Part shown: piece after piece, positions 7,676 to 15,052 of the stretch
Layout of the letters: each line of letters starts with the position of its first letter
Numbering within the stretch: the stretch's first letter is position 1
DNA from: Acidovorax sp. NB1
GTDB lineage: Bacteria > Pseudomonadota > Gammaproteobacteria > Burkholderiales > Burkholderiaceae_C
Reading direction: 5' to 3'
DNA length: 64,000 nt
Assembly: GCF_005405905.1 (NCBI RefSeq)
Contig: NZ_BJHU01000030.1
Location: 186,001-250,000 of the forward strand
Made by a program: the position numbers and the translations under genes
The notes under the pieces: generated by a model
Databases searched by the model: none
What the model was told of the DNA's origin: nothing
What the model saw: the letters and a program-made list of their open reading frames with translations, nothing else

Positions 7676-7704
7676 GGCCCGCCTCGATGCGGGCCATTTT
7701 TTTT
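7676..7704 (+). terminator. Strong terminator-like hairpin ahead of a ribosome binding site
   Basis: GGCCCGC pairs perfectly with GCGGGCC around a six-base loop, then ATTTTTTTT. The GGAG ribosome binding site of the next gene starts at the very next base (7705). It looks like a complete intrinsic terminator placed inside an operon. Confidence 0.7.
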
Positions 7705-7714
7705 GGAGTAACCC

Positions 7715-8131
7715 ATGAGTACCACTCTCAAATCCCCGACGCTGCAGGCCAAGCGCAAGCCGTTCACCGACTTCTTGAAACAGGTGGACTTCGGCAACCT
7801 GGAGCAGGAAGCCACCGACGCGCTGCAGGACATCGTGCACGCGGCCACGCAGACCGGCAAATCTGGCGAGCTGACCATCAAGCTCAAGCTGAAACCTGTC
7901 GGCACCACCGGCCAGGTGGAGCTGGAAGCCGAGGTGAAGGCCAAGGTTCCGCAGCCCACGCGCGGCAAGACCCTCATGTTCGCCACGCCGGACAACAACC
8001 TGCAGCGCGAGAACCCCCGGCAAACCACGCTGGATGGCCTGCGCACCGCAGATCAGGAAGCCGCCGCTCAAACCGAGCTGCGCACGGCGCCTGCGGCCGA
8101 CGACAAGCAGCCCCTGCGCGCCGTCCACTGA
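7715..8131 (+). CDS. Hypothetical phage protein, 138 aa
   Basis: The ATG at 7715 follows TTGGAG and is preferred over an upstream opening of a different frame. The protein is soluble. It has a helical N-terminal half (FTDFLKQVDFGNLEQEATD) and a central strand pair with GELTIKLKLKPVGTTGQVELEAEV. It is a typical neighbour of the DUF2303 gene in phages, and a structural or inhibitor role is possible. No function is assigned. Confidence 0.65.
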   Translation: MSTTLKSPTLQAKRKPFTDFLKQVDFGNLEQEATDALQDIVHAATQTGKSGELTIKLKLKPVGTTGQVELEAEVKAKVPQPTRGKTLMFATPDNNLQRENPRQTTLDGLRTADQEAAAQTELRTAPAADDKQPLRAVH

Positions 8132-8170
8132 TCCCCCTTCCCTCAACCCTTTTCAACCCAGAGAAAGCCC

Positions 8171-9022
8171 ATGAACCAAGAAGCAACCGAAACCCAGGCC
8201 CGCGACGCGCTGGCCGCGTGCAATCAGACCGGCTACCAGTTCGCTGGAACGCCCGGCTTCATCCTGCCCGAAGGCTATGCCTTCAAGGATCTGTCGCACC
8301 TGATGCCCGCGCCGACCCGCAAGAAGGGCACCACCACGCTGAACGACGCGGAGAGCTTCATCGCCGTGGTCAACGACCAGAAGGCAGAAGGCGGCACGCG
8401 CCTGTTCAGCACCATCAACCCGCCCACGTTCACCGCCGTTTTCAACCACATCGGTGATGAGCCTGGCTGGGGCGATCACAAGGCCAAATACAACGCACCG
8501 ATCTCCATCGAGTGGGGCGCATGGGTCCAGATCGACAAGAAGAAGCTGGATCAGGTGGAAATGGCGCAGTTCCTGGAGTCCAACCTGGTGGACATCGTGC
8601 ACATCCCCAAGGCCGACGCCACGCCAGAAAAACCGGCCGAAGTCGGCAGCCCTGACGGCGCCACCATGCTGGAAATCTGCCGCACGCTGCAGGCCAAGAA
8701 GGACGTGGAATTCAAGAGCGCGGTGCGCCTTGGCGATGGCTCCACGCAGTTCACCTACAACGAAGAGGTGCGCGGCAGTGCGGCGAACGGCAACCTGTCG
8801 ATCCCCGAGCAATTCTCCATCGGTGTGCCCGTTTTCGAGAACGGCCAGAAGTACCGCGTGGACGTGCGTTTCCGCTACCGCATCGGCCAAGGTGGCGACC
8901 TCACGATGTGGCTGGAGCTGGTGCGCCCCCACAAGGTGATCGAGGACGCCGTGAAGCAGCTGCGCGAGCACATCGCTGAGAAGACCAGCTTGCCGATTCT
9001 CAACGGCACCCCCAACGCCTAA
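8171..9022 (+). CDS. DUF2303 (YfdQ-like) phage protein
   Basis: The 283-residue product has DUF2303 features. These include PEGYAFKDLSHLM near the start, then FSTINPPTFTAVFNHI, GWGDHKAKYNAPISIEW, and an end with RVDVRFRYRIGQGGDLTMW. The family includes YfdQ of a cryptic E. coli prophage, and its function is unknown. It is often near phage recombination genes. A GAGAAAG sequence lies upstream of the ATG. A GC-rich hairpin follows the stop. Confidence 0.85.
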   Translation: MNQEATETQARDALAACNQTGYQFAGTPGFILPEGYAFKDLSHLMPAPTRKKGTTTLNDAESFIAVVNDQKAEGGTRLFSTINPPTFTAVFNHIGDEPGWGDHKAKYNAPISIEWGAWVQIDKKKLDQVEMAQFLESNLVDIVHIPKADATPEKPAEVGSPDGATMLEICRTLQAKKDVEFKSAVRLGDGSTQFTYNEEVRGSAANGNLSIPEQFSIGVPVFENGQKYRVDVRFRYRIGQGGDLTMWLELVRPHKVIEDAVKQLREHIAEKTSLPILNGTPNA

Positions 9023-9031
9023 CCCCCCCAA

Positions 9032-9052
9032 GCCCGCCCGCCTCGCGCGGGC
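9032..9052 (+). other. Intercistronic hairpin without T tract
   Basis: GCCCGC pairs with GCGGGC around a nine-base loop. It shares the stem core of the terminator-like hairpins at 1783, 7676 and 10377 but lacks a T run, so it would not terminate on its own. Confidence 0.4.
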
Positions 9053-9112
9053 AGGCCGGGCCATGAGCACAGGGCGCACGGCGCTCTGTCCTGATTGCCT
9101 GGAGAACCCCCT

Positions 9113-9712
9113 ATGGAAAGACGACAACGAGACATCTTCGATATGGCCGAGCGAGCCCGCCTGTCGCCAGTGCGCTACGAGCGCCGCGACACCCGAGGCG
9201 TGCTGCTTTGCCAAGCGGAGAACAGCGTGCAGCGCGAGTTCAGCGTCAGCCTGGGCACGCGCGGCGACATTCGCGGCGACCAGAACGAACTGAGCCGCAT
9301 GAAGCGCTTCGCCCGCGAGAACGCCGTGCTCACGGAGCCCGCCAATCCTGGAACCACCACCCCCAAGAAAGACTACCTAGCCATGCTCAAAGCCCCCGCC
9401 CCAACCGCCCCCGCGCTCGACCCAGTTGCCTTCTACCGCGCCTGCGAATGGCTCAAGGGCCAGAAGATCGTCACCTTCGCCAGCCTGGAAGCGTTGGCCC
9501 AAGACGCATCCGAGCACGTGGGCGCCACCGTCAGCGAGGCAGACATGAAGCTGGTGATGACCACTCTGAACGTGCAGGAGCCCGCGCTCTGGCACGAACC
9601 CAAAGACCCACAGGCCATCCTCGTGCGCGAGCTGTCCACGATCATGAAGAGGCTGGGCGAAACACCCTCCCCTGCGTTCGACCGATTGGCCGCGAGCCTG
9701 CTGCGGGCATGA
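9113..9712 (+). CDS. Hypothetical phage protein, 199 aa
   Basis: The chosen start is the ATG at 9113, nine bases after GGAG; a TTG at 9095 would add six residues. The N-terminal part is basic (MERRQRDIFDMAERAR, later REFSVSLGTRGDIRGDQNEL). A Pro-rich linker follows near residues 80-100, and then a helical C-terminal region with FYRACEWLKGQK. No domain is recognised. The stop overlaps the J-domain gene start in ATGA. Confidence 0.6.
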   Translation: MERRQRDIFDMAERARLSPVRYERRDTRGVLLCQAENSVQREFSVSLGTRGDIRGDQNELSRMKRFARENAVLTEPANPGTTTPKKDYLAMLKAPAPTAPALDPVAFYRACEWLKGQKIVTFASLEALAQDASEHVGATVSEADMKLVMTTLNVQEPALWHEPKDPQAILVRELSTIMKRLGETPSPAFDRLAASLLRA

Positions 9713-10338
9713 GCCGCCCCGACCACTACGCCACGCTGGGCGTGGCCCGCGACGCGAGCACGGACGACATCAAGCGCGCATTCCGCCGTGCAGCGCGCCA
9801 CGCGCACCCCGACCACGGTGGCAGCCACGAGCGCATGCAGGCCCTAAACCAAGCCAAGGACGTGCTGACCGACCCCGCCCGCCGTGCACGCTACGACGCT
9901 GGGGAGGACGGCCAGGCAACCACCGAAGAAGAAGGCGCCCGCGAGCTGATCCGCAAACTGTTCGCAGAGGCGGTGGACATCGACAAGGATGACCCCGTGG
10001 AAGGCGTGCGCGAAGCGCTGCAGGCCGGCCGTACCGGCGCCGCCGTCAAGACCACCATGGCGAAGCAGCACATCAGGCGCCTTGAGGCCCAGCGCGACCG
10101 CGTGAAGCCCAAGACCGAGCGCAACGTGTACCTGGACGTGATCGAGTCGCGCATCGCAGGTGAGCGCGCCCTGATCGCCGCCATGGAAGCCACGGAGCGC
10201 ACGGCCAAGCTGGCGCTTGAAATCCTGGCCGCCGAGTACGAACGCGGGCCGGGCGTGGAGCGCTCGCACCGCATGTACCCCGACTACCCCCGTAGCAGCC
10301 TTGCCGATGCACTCGGGTACGGCTTCCTTGCCCGCTAA
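9709..10338 (+). CDS. Phage J-domain (DnaJ-like) protein
   Basis: Residues 5-65 are a clear J domain: HYATLGVARDASTDDIKRAF, then the catalytic HPD at 33-35 in HAHPDHGG. Helix IV follows in LNQAKDVLTDPARRARYD. The remaining 140 residues are helical, with no glycine-rich region, zinc module or substrate domain of full DnaJ. J domains stimulate the ATPase of host DnaK, so the phage protein probably recruits DnaK to a phage process such as replication-complex remodelling. That target is inference. It overlaps the preceding gene by four bases. Confidence 0.85.
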   Translation: MSRPDHYATLGVARDASTDDIKRAFRRAARHAHPDHGGSHERMQALNQAKDVLTDPARRARYDAGEDGQATTEEEGARELIRKLFAEAVDIDKDDPVEGVREALQAGRTGAAVKTTMAKQHIRRLEAQRDRVKPKTERNVYLDVIESRIAGERALIAAMEATERTAKLALEILAAEYERGPGVERSHRMYPDYPRSSLADALGYGFLAR

Positions 10339-10376
10339 CAGCAACAGCGAGGCTTTTGGATTTCACCCACCCCACA

Positions 10377-10398
10377 GAGCCCGCCACCCAGCGGGCTC
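10377..10398 (+). other. Intercistronic hairpin, weak T tract
   Basis: GAGCCCGC pairs perfectly over eight bases with GCGGGCTC around a six-base loop; only GCTTGTTTC follows. An AAGGAGG ribosome binding site comes next. The stem core matches the other prophage hairpins. Confidence 0.5.
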
Positions 10399-10426
10399 GC
10401 TTGTTTCTGCACCCCAAGGAGGCCGT

Positions 10427-11065
10427 ATGGCTGAGAAAACGATTACTGAGCAATGGGCCCTCGAAGAACTGGGCTTCTACCTTGATGAACGCGATGGCGT
10501 ATGGGTTGTTTTTGATGACGGCGAAGAAGCAACGCCAGCCAACCTCACGGAGCGCGTTTTGTGGGATGCACTCAAGAAAGCCCGCGCATCCCTGTCACTG
10601 CCTGCTGCGGGACAAGAGCCGGCGCCGCCGCCGATGGATGGAGAGATTGCGTTGATCGAGAAGGCGCTGGAGCGCGCGGGCATTTCCAGCCTGTTAAACC
10701 ATGGCGCCGCATCGTGCGTGTTCACAGAGGGTTGCTGTGGCGTCAGCCAAGATCAAATCCTTGCGTACACCCGCGAAATCGCATTGCACTGCGCGGTTGC
10801 ACTGGGAGCCGCCCCACAGCCTGCAGTAGCAGCGGGGTGGCGAGATATTTCGACCTTCAGCGAGGACGAGGCGGACGAGCTGATTGCATGGAAGCCTGGA
10901 GTGGGCCGGGTCATCGTCACTTGGCTTCCTGACGGGCACCCCAACGCAGAAGAAGGAGAGGGCTGGCACGAGGTGTGGAGCCACAAGCGCGTGCGCGGGA
11001 TCACCCATGGGTGCCTGCCGCCACTCCCCCCTGCTCCATCTACTGAGGGAGAGCGGAATGGGTGA
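10427..11065 (+). CDS. Phage protein with DUF551-like C-terminus, 212 aa
   Basis: A strong AAGGAGG ribosome binding site sets the start. The N-terminal 50 residues (ALEELGFYLDERDGVWVVF) form a small separate unit. The C-terminal part (about 138-205) reads GWRDISTFSEDEADELIAW, then VIVTWLPDGH and ends ITHGCLPPLPP. This is the pattern of DUF551, a module common in phage accessory proteins and of unknown role. Cys97, Cys103 and Cys104 in the middle are unassigned. It overlaps the next gene by eight bases. Confidence 0.65.
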   Translation: MAEKTITEQWALEELGFYLDERDGVWVVFDDGEEATPANLTERVLWDALKKARASLSLPAAGQEPAPPPMDGEIALIEKALERAGISSLLNHGAASCVFTEGCCGVSQDQILAYTREIALHCAVALGAAPQPAVAAGWRDISTFSEDEADELIAWKPGVGRVIVTWLPDGHPNAEEGEGWHEVWSHKRVRGITHGCLPPLPPAPSTEGERNG

Positions 11066-11363
11066 AATCAAGGACAACGAGAAGGCCTACGACGAAGAAA
11101 TCGCCCCGGCCCTGCTCGAGCTAGGCAAGCGCTGCGAGGAACTTGGGATGCCTTTTTTGGCTGTCGCTGAGTGGGCGCCTGGTCAGATCGGGCGCACCGA
11201 AGCATCACCGCCAGAAACGGGCCTCGCTTTCAGAATCATCCAGTACGCAGCCCGCGCGACCCCCAACTTCGACAGCTTGGCGATCAACCTGATCCGCTAC
11301 TGCCGCACCAACAACATCGACACCAGCGCGAGCATGTTTCTGTCTCGCTTTTCCAAGGATTGA
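11058..11363 (+). CDS. Hypothetical phage protein, 101 aa
   Basis: The ATG at 11058 lies inside the end of the upstream gene and is preceded by GGGAGAG. The product is helical, with EIAPALLELGKRCEELGMPF at about residues 14-33 and a C-terminal SLAINLIRYCRTNNID. Short phage proteins with this layout are common and uncharacterised. The TGA at its end is followed after three bases by the next ATG. Confidence 0.6.
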   Translation: MGEIKDNEKAYDEEIAPALLELGKRCEELGMPFLAVAEWAPGQIGRTEASPPETGLAFRIIQYAARATPNFDSLAINLIRYCRTNNIDTSASMFLSRFSKD

Positions 11364-11366
11364 GCC

Positions 11367-11939
11367 ATGACCACCCCCACCGGAGCGGCAGAACTGCCGG
11401 AAGCGCTGCTGCCGTGTCCGTTTTGCGGCGGCGAGGCAGACGTAGCCGAGCAAGCAGGCATTGCATGGATAACTTGTGCGCAATGTCTTGCAGAGGGGCC
11501 GATTGCCGAGCATGGTGACGCCGCTGCAAAGCTCTGGAACAGCCGCGCACAGCCTGCGGGAGCAGCCACACCGGCAGCGCCAGCACCTGGGGTGAAGGTA
11601 TCGAAAGATCGCCTGCCTGCGTGGGGCGTGGAATCGCACATGGATGCATTGGCCGACACGCTGCACGTACCAGAACAGGGTCGCCGCGTCGATGTGCACC
11701 GTTCCGCACCCCAGCCCGCTGTGACAGCGGGGGCGGTGGATGCGCTGGATGCAGTGCGGTATCGGTGGCTGCGCAACGAATCTTGGGCAGGCTACCACTC
11801 GGGGAACGGCACGCCAAAGGTTTACACCATTGATGGCGCTGGCAATCGAAGAGTGCAACTTGCGGAAGATGCCATGGACGAGGCAATCGACGCCGCCCTG
11901 GCCGCCCAGCGCGCCACCCACCAAGGGGATCACAAATGA
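11367..11939 (+). CDS. Lar-like restriction alleviation / zinc-ribbon phage protein
   Basis: The N-terminus has the Lar family layout: LLPCPFCGGEADV, a second Cys pair in TCAQC, and WNSR at about residue 57. Cys17, Cys20, Cys37 and Cys40 would hold zinc. Lar of the Rac prophage eases restriction by the host type I system, so an anti-restriction role is plausible. The fold is used more widely in phages, however. Residues 65-190 form a long extra region with a YRWLRNESW motif shared with other phage accessory proteins. The protein is longer than typical Lar. Confidence 0.7.
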   Translation: MTTPTGAAELPEALLPCPFCGGEADVAEQAGIAWITCAQCLAEGPIAEHGDAAAKLWNSRAQPAGAATPAAPAPGVKVSKDRLPAWGVESHMDALADTLHVPEQGRRVDVHRSAPQPAVTAGAVDALDAVRYRWLRNESWAGYHSGNGTPKVYTIDGAGNRRVQLAEDAMDEAIDAALAAQRATHQGDHK

Positions 11940-12148
11940 CCGTGCCGCAAATCATTCAAGACATTGCGTCATGGTGGACCCTGCTGATGTGGGGCATCGG
12001 CGCGGCTTTGACCACGGCGTTGCTGCTGCTCGGCCTGCACTGGGCGGCATGGAAACTGGTACGCGAGTTGTACGGCTGGCCGACGATCTATCGTGCGCTG
12101 CGGGAGTACCGCCAAAACCATAACCCACAAGGTGAGGACCAAAAATGA
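11936..12148 (+). CDS. Small phage membrane protein, 70 aa
   Basis: One strong membrane span covers about residues 13-36 (WWTLLMWGIGAALTTALLLL) and is followed by a basic cytoplasmic tail with KLVRELYGW. ATGA overlaps tie it to both neighbours. No family is recognised; early phage genomes often carry such single-span proteins. Confidence 0.6.
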   Translation: MTVPQIIQDIASWWTLLMWGIGAALTTALLLLGLHWAAWKLVRELYGWPTIYRALREYRQNHNPQGEDQK

Positions 12149-12705
12149 CCGACACCAAAACACCGAGCCCGAGCGATGCGGAAATCGTGGCGCTGCTGGG
12201 CGATCCGAAGTACAGCACGATTGGCGCTGTGCGCGAGGCCGTTGCCCGCTGGGGCCAACCGATGGCCGTGGCGGGCGGGGAGTTGGTGGCGTGCGGAAAT
12301 TGTGGCGGCTCCGGCCGGATGGTGCGCGATCCTGACATCGGTACAGACCAAGAGTGCTTCGCGTGCGAGGGTAGCGGAAGCTATTCAGACGCCGCCCCAC
12401 CCCCGCAAGCCGTGCGGGAGCCGCAACCCATGCCAGACCTCACTCAGCTCACAGAGCGCGGAGCCGAGGCGTGGGCTGGGATGGATGCCAAAGCGCTAAG
12501 AGGTGAGTGCACATTGCAGGACTTCGAGAGATCCCTGATTGCCCGTGCGGACGAACGAAAACCATTCACCCCGGCGCAGCAAGAGCGCCTGTACCGCAAT
12601 CGCCCAGCCAACGTTGGCAAGAGTGCGTCGCTCGCTGAATGGCGCAGGACGGTCGAATTCGTTGAATCCGCCCACGGCATCGCCAAAGGAGGCCAGCATG
12701 GCTGA
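12145..12705 (+). CDS. Phage protein with DnaJ-type CxxCxGxG pair, 186 aa
   Basis: Residues 50-57 read CGNCGGSG and residues 71-78 read CFACEGSG. These are two CxxCxGxG repeats that would bind one zinc, as in the DnaJ cysteine-rich domain. The rest is unlike DnaJ: a helical head, a Pro-rich linker and a helical tail with AQQERLYRNRPANVG. A separate J-domain gene lies about 1.8 kb upstream in the same operon. Whether the two work together is speculation. An ATGA overlap gives the start. Confidence 0.65.
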   Translation: MTDTKTPSPSDAEIVALLGDPKYSTIGAVREAVARWGQPMAVAGGELVACGNCGGSGRMVRDPDIGTDQECFACEGSGSYSDAAPPPQAVREPQPMPDLTQLTERGAEAWAGMDAKALRGECTLQDFERSLIARADERKPFTPAQQERLYRNRPANVGKSASLAEWRRTVEFVESAHGIAKGGQHG

Positions 12706-12895
12706 AACATGGGCACTGATCTGGGCTGCATCTGGCGTCTTGCCGTTGCTCCGGTGGAAATTCAGCGAGCAGGAGGTGACCTTGCTTGATGTTGTTCTTT
12801 GCGTCCTTGCTGGGTCGGTTTGCGGCCCACTCATTCCGCTGGGGCAAGGGCTGCATTCGATCAAGCTGAAAGGAGGCCAGCATGGCGTTGAGTGA
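12698..12895 (+). CDS. Small phage membrane protein, 65 aa
   Basis: AAAGGAGG lies upstream of the ATG at 12698. Two hydrophobic stretches (about 5-19 and 30-50, the latter LLDVVLCVLAGSVCGPLIPL) suggest a hairpin-like membrane protein. It overlaps both neighbouring genes. No family is recognised. Confidence 0.55.
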   Translation: MAETWALIWAASGVLPLLRWKFSEQEVTLLDVVLCVLAGSVCGPLIPLGQGLHSIKLKGGQHGVE

Positions 12896-13145
12896 TGTGC
12901 AAATTGCGGAAATATGGTGCGCAATGCCTGTTTTGAGCAGTGAACCCCTAGAAGCAATAGCGTTCGCCCGCGCCATCGAGGCCGAAGTCCGCAAGCAGGA
13001 CGAGGCCCTGATACGGCAGATGCTGGAGGCGCTGGAGTCGGCAGACTACAACCATGCCGGAGTCAGCGCGGCCATCACCGCCGCCCGCGCCCGCCTCGGT
13101 ACAAACCCACCACCAGGGCCAAACGTACCGAAACACGAAGCCTGA
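12882..13145 (+). CDS. Hypothetical phage protein, 87 aa
   Basis: AAAGGAGG precedes the ATG, the same ribosome binding site context as the gene before. The protein is mostly helical, with EPLEAIAFARAIEAEVRKQ and a tail rich in Pro. It starts 14 bases inside the upstream gene. No family is recognised. A strong terminator-like hairpin lies 22 bases after the stop. Confidence 0.6.
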   Translation: MALSDVQIAEIWCAMPVLSSEPLEAIAFARAIEAEVRKQDEALIRQMLEALESADYNHAGVSAAITAARARLGTNPPPGPNVPKHEA

Positions 13146-13167
13146 CAGGCACTTACCAACAACACTG

Positions 13168-13189
13168 CCCCGCTCATGCGGGGTTTTTT
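13168..13189 (+). terminator. Terminator-like hairpin ahead of a ribosome binding site
   Basis: CCCCGC pairs perfectly with GCGGGG around a four-base loop and TTTTTT follows. TGGAG and the ATG at 13206 come directly after. It is another intrinsic-terminator-like element within the rightward gene run. Confidence 0.65.
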
Positions 13190-13205
13190 CATTCTGGAGC
13201 CTCAC

Positions 13206-13775
13206 ATGCGCAACTTGCCTTGGGCAATCGCTGCGTGGATTGCCACGCGCCCTGCAATCACAGATTTGATCATCCGCCGCGCGCAGCGCACGCCCTACTC
13301 CAACATCACGGGCCCTGACGGCAGCCTTTACATGGGCCGCTGGTGGGTGTTCAACCCGTACACACGCCTGCCAGGCGGTGAAACTGCACCAGCGCGATGG
13401 AAATGGCTGCCGAGCATCCGTGTGCACCACATCATGCGCCCGGATAACGATCGCCATCTGCATGACCACCCATGGAACGCTCGCACCATCGTGCTGCGTG
13501 GCTGGTACACAGAAGAACGCCCCTGGGCGAGCCTCTCTGAGTCCGATCTGGATGCGGCCGACGGCATGGCGATCGGAGACGAAACACGCGCCATCTTCCA
13601 TCGGGTATCTGGCTACACAGGGCGCCTGATGTTTGGACAGTACCACCGCATCAGCTCCGTGAGCAGCGGCGGCGTCTGGACGTTGTTCCTCACATGGCGC
13701 AAGCGGGGCACCTGGGGCTTTGCCGTGGATGGGGAGAAGGTGCCATGGCGGCAGTACCTGAACGTGTCGGAGTAG
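13206..13775 (+). CDS. Cupin-like phage protein, 189 aa
   Basis: TGGAG six bases upstream sets the start. The centre carries a cupin-like metal motif: IRVHHIMRPDNDRHLHDHPW (residues 71-90), with His74, His84, His86 and His88 as candidate ligands. The strand TIVLRGWYTEERP follows, and later YHRISSV and WTLFLTWRKRG. Such single-domain beta-barrel proteins are frequent in Burkholderiales phages. Enzyme activity, if any, is unknown. It overlaps the following gene by 31 bases. Confidence 0.7.
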   Translation: MRNLPWAIAAWIATRPAITDLIIRRAQRTPYSNITGPDGSLYMGRWWVFNPYTRLPGGETAPARWKWLPSIRVHHIMRPDNDRHLHDHPWNARTIVLRGWYTEERPWASLSESDLDAADGMAIGDETRAIFHRVSGYTGRLMFGQYHRISSVSSGGVWTLFLTWRKRGTWGFAVDGEKVPWRQYLNVSE

Positions 13776-13975
13776 GTCCGCCCGACTGGCACGCCGCAGA
13801 CAAGGCCTACCAGCTCCACCACCTCAACTGCCCCACCTGCATCGCCGCTGGCATGGCCCCCGGAAAACGGGAGCGCTGCCCGGATGGCGCTGCTCTGTGG
13901 GCCACCTATCAACAGGCGGGAGATCCGCCGCACTTCACTTGGCTGCGGAAGCGGCCGACAGGGAGAAAAACATGA
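13745..13975 (+). CDS. Small phage protein with CxxC, 76 aa
   Basis: The ATG at 13745 follows GAGAAGG and is preferred over an upstream ATG at 13694 that lies deeper in the cupin gene. The product has HHLNCPTCIAAG at 25-36 and a third Cys at 45, a possible zinc knuckle, and ends in a basic tail. No family is recognised; the stop overlaps the next start in ATGA. Confidence 0.55.
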   Translation: MAAVPERVGVGPPDWHAADKAYQLHHLNCPTCIAAGMAPGKRERCPDGAALWATYQQAGDPPHFTWLRKRPTGRKT

Positions 13976-14436
13976 AGATGGCAAAGCCTTCATCCCGTGA
14001 CATCGACGCAGGCGGCGAGCTGCTGGCCCTGCTGGACGCCATCGACGAGCGCTGGGGCGGTCCCTGGCCGATCCACGGCGCGCCGGAAGATCTGGCGAAG
14101 TTCCTCCACGACGAAGACGAGAGCTTCGACAGCGACAACCCGAAGCATCTCCAGGTGCTCTACAACCACCTGGCGAAGCTGCTGCGCACGGCGCCGAACT
14201 TCCACGGCCGCGTGCTCGGGGGCATGTGCTATGTCATCTGCTGGGACAAGAACCAGATTCTCGACCCAGCGCTTGACCACCTTGAGCTTCACCCCGACAT
14301 CCTCGCGGGCCTGCGCCTGCTGGCCACGCAGCGAGCCGACTTCCTGCCCATGCTGGAGCGCGAGGCACGCGCGGCCGTGGCTCAAACCATCGAGGCCGCC
14401 GCAGCACGCCACCTGAGCGAGATGCAGCGGTCATGA
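13972..14436 (+). CDS. Hypothetical phage protein, 154 aa
   Basis: GGGAG lies upstream and the ATG overlaps the previous stop. The product is acidic and helical, with LLALLDAIDERWGGPWPIH near the start and DEDESFDSDNP around residues 43-53. HLELHPDILAGLRLL follows in the second half. It resembles small uncharacterised proteins near phage integrases. No function is assigned. The stop overlaps the next gene. Confidence 0.6.
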   Translation: MKMAKPSSRDIDAGGELLALLDAIDERWGGPWPIHGAPEDLAKFLHDEDESFDSDNPKHLQVLYNHLAKLLRTAPNFHGRVLGGMCYVICWDKNQILDPALDHLELHPDILAGLRLLATQRADFLPMLEREARAAVAQTIEAAAARHLSEMQRS

Positions 14437-14756
14437 AAACCATCCACATCAGCTACGGCGGCCCAGACCGCAGGATCAAGGACGCCACGGGCAAGGTGTG
14501 GCGCTTTGAAATGCACCCGCAGAACAGGCCAGCCGTACAGGACGGCAGGGGCGAGCTGGCCGGCCAGCAGCCCGGGCCACGCGCGCCGTTCTGGACAGCC
14601 GTGACCCTGTGGGCACAGCAAGGCGCCGTCATCGGGCCCGATGGCCTGTGCACCTGGAAGCCCGAACCTGAGCCAAAGCTCGTCCACCTGGGCGGGCGTA
14701 ACTATGCAATCGCCGGGTCCAGCCTGGCCGAGAAGCACGGGAGAAACACACCATGA
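14433..14756 (+). CDS. Hypothetical phage protein, 107 aa
   Basis: ATGA overlaps connect it to both neighbours. The sequence begins MKTIHISYGGPDRRIKDATG and contains KVWRFEMHPQNRP and FWTAVTLWAQQG. It looks like a small beta-rich protein. It sits just before the putative excisionase. No family is recognised. Confidence 0.6.
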   Translation: MKTIHISYGGPDRRIKDATGKVWRFEMHPQNRPAVQDGRGELAGQQPGPRAPFWTAVTLWAQQGAVIGPDGLCTWKPEPEPKLVHLGGRNYAIAGSSLAEKHGRNTP

Positions 14757-15052
14757 CCACCGACAAGGAAATTTTCACCACCGAAGAAGCCGCCCAGATG
14801 ATGGGCTGCGCCCCATCCACCATCGAGGAACACGCTCGCGCCCGCGTGCTGCCCGGCATCCGCATGGGCCACGAATGGCGCTTTCCACGGGAGGCGTTCA
14901 TGAAAGCCATCAACACCCTGGCCGTGACCGGGGAGCTGCAGCGCGAGTCACCCAAGCGGAAGGCCCAGGCGGTGGCCACTGACAAGGGTGCAGCCAAGAA
15001 AAGCCGCCGCACCCCAATCCCTGTGCTTCCTACACTGCATTCAGTCGGCTAG
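14753..15052 (+). CDS. Excisionase-like HTH protein
   Basis: Residues 5-55 form an HTH_17 / AlpA-type winged helix: EIFTTEEAAQMMGCAPSTIE, then RVLPGIRMGHEWRFPREAF. The tail is basic (KRKAQAVATDKGAAKK). A position immediately beside and convergent with the integrase gene, with the last 23 bases overlapping its 3' end, suggests a recombination directionality factor. The domain is equally used in phage regulators. Overlap of convergent ends could limit simultaneous expression of the two genes. Confidence 0.75.
   Translation: MTTDKEIFTTEEAAQMMGCAPSTIEEHARARVLPGIRMGHEWRFPREAFMKAINTLAVTGELQRESPKRKAQAVATDKGAAKKSRRTPIPVLPTLHSVG

Noticed and set aside
9063..9293. A 76-residue frame starting MSTGRTALCPDC
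   Set aside because: After about 17 residues it runs out of frame through the gene at 9113, its composition becomes Ala/Arg/Cys-rich like a shadow, and no ribosome binding site precedes it.
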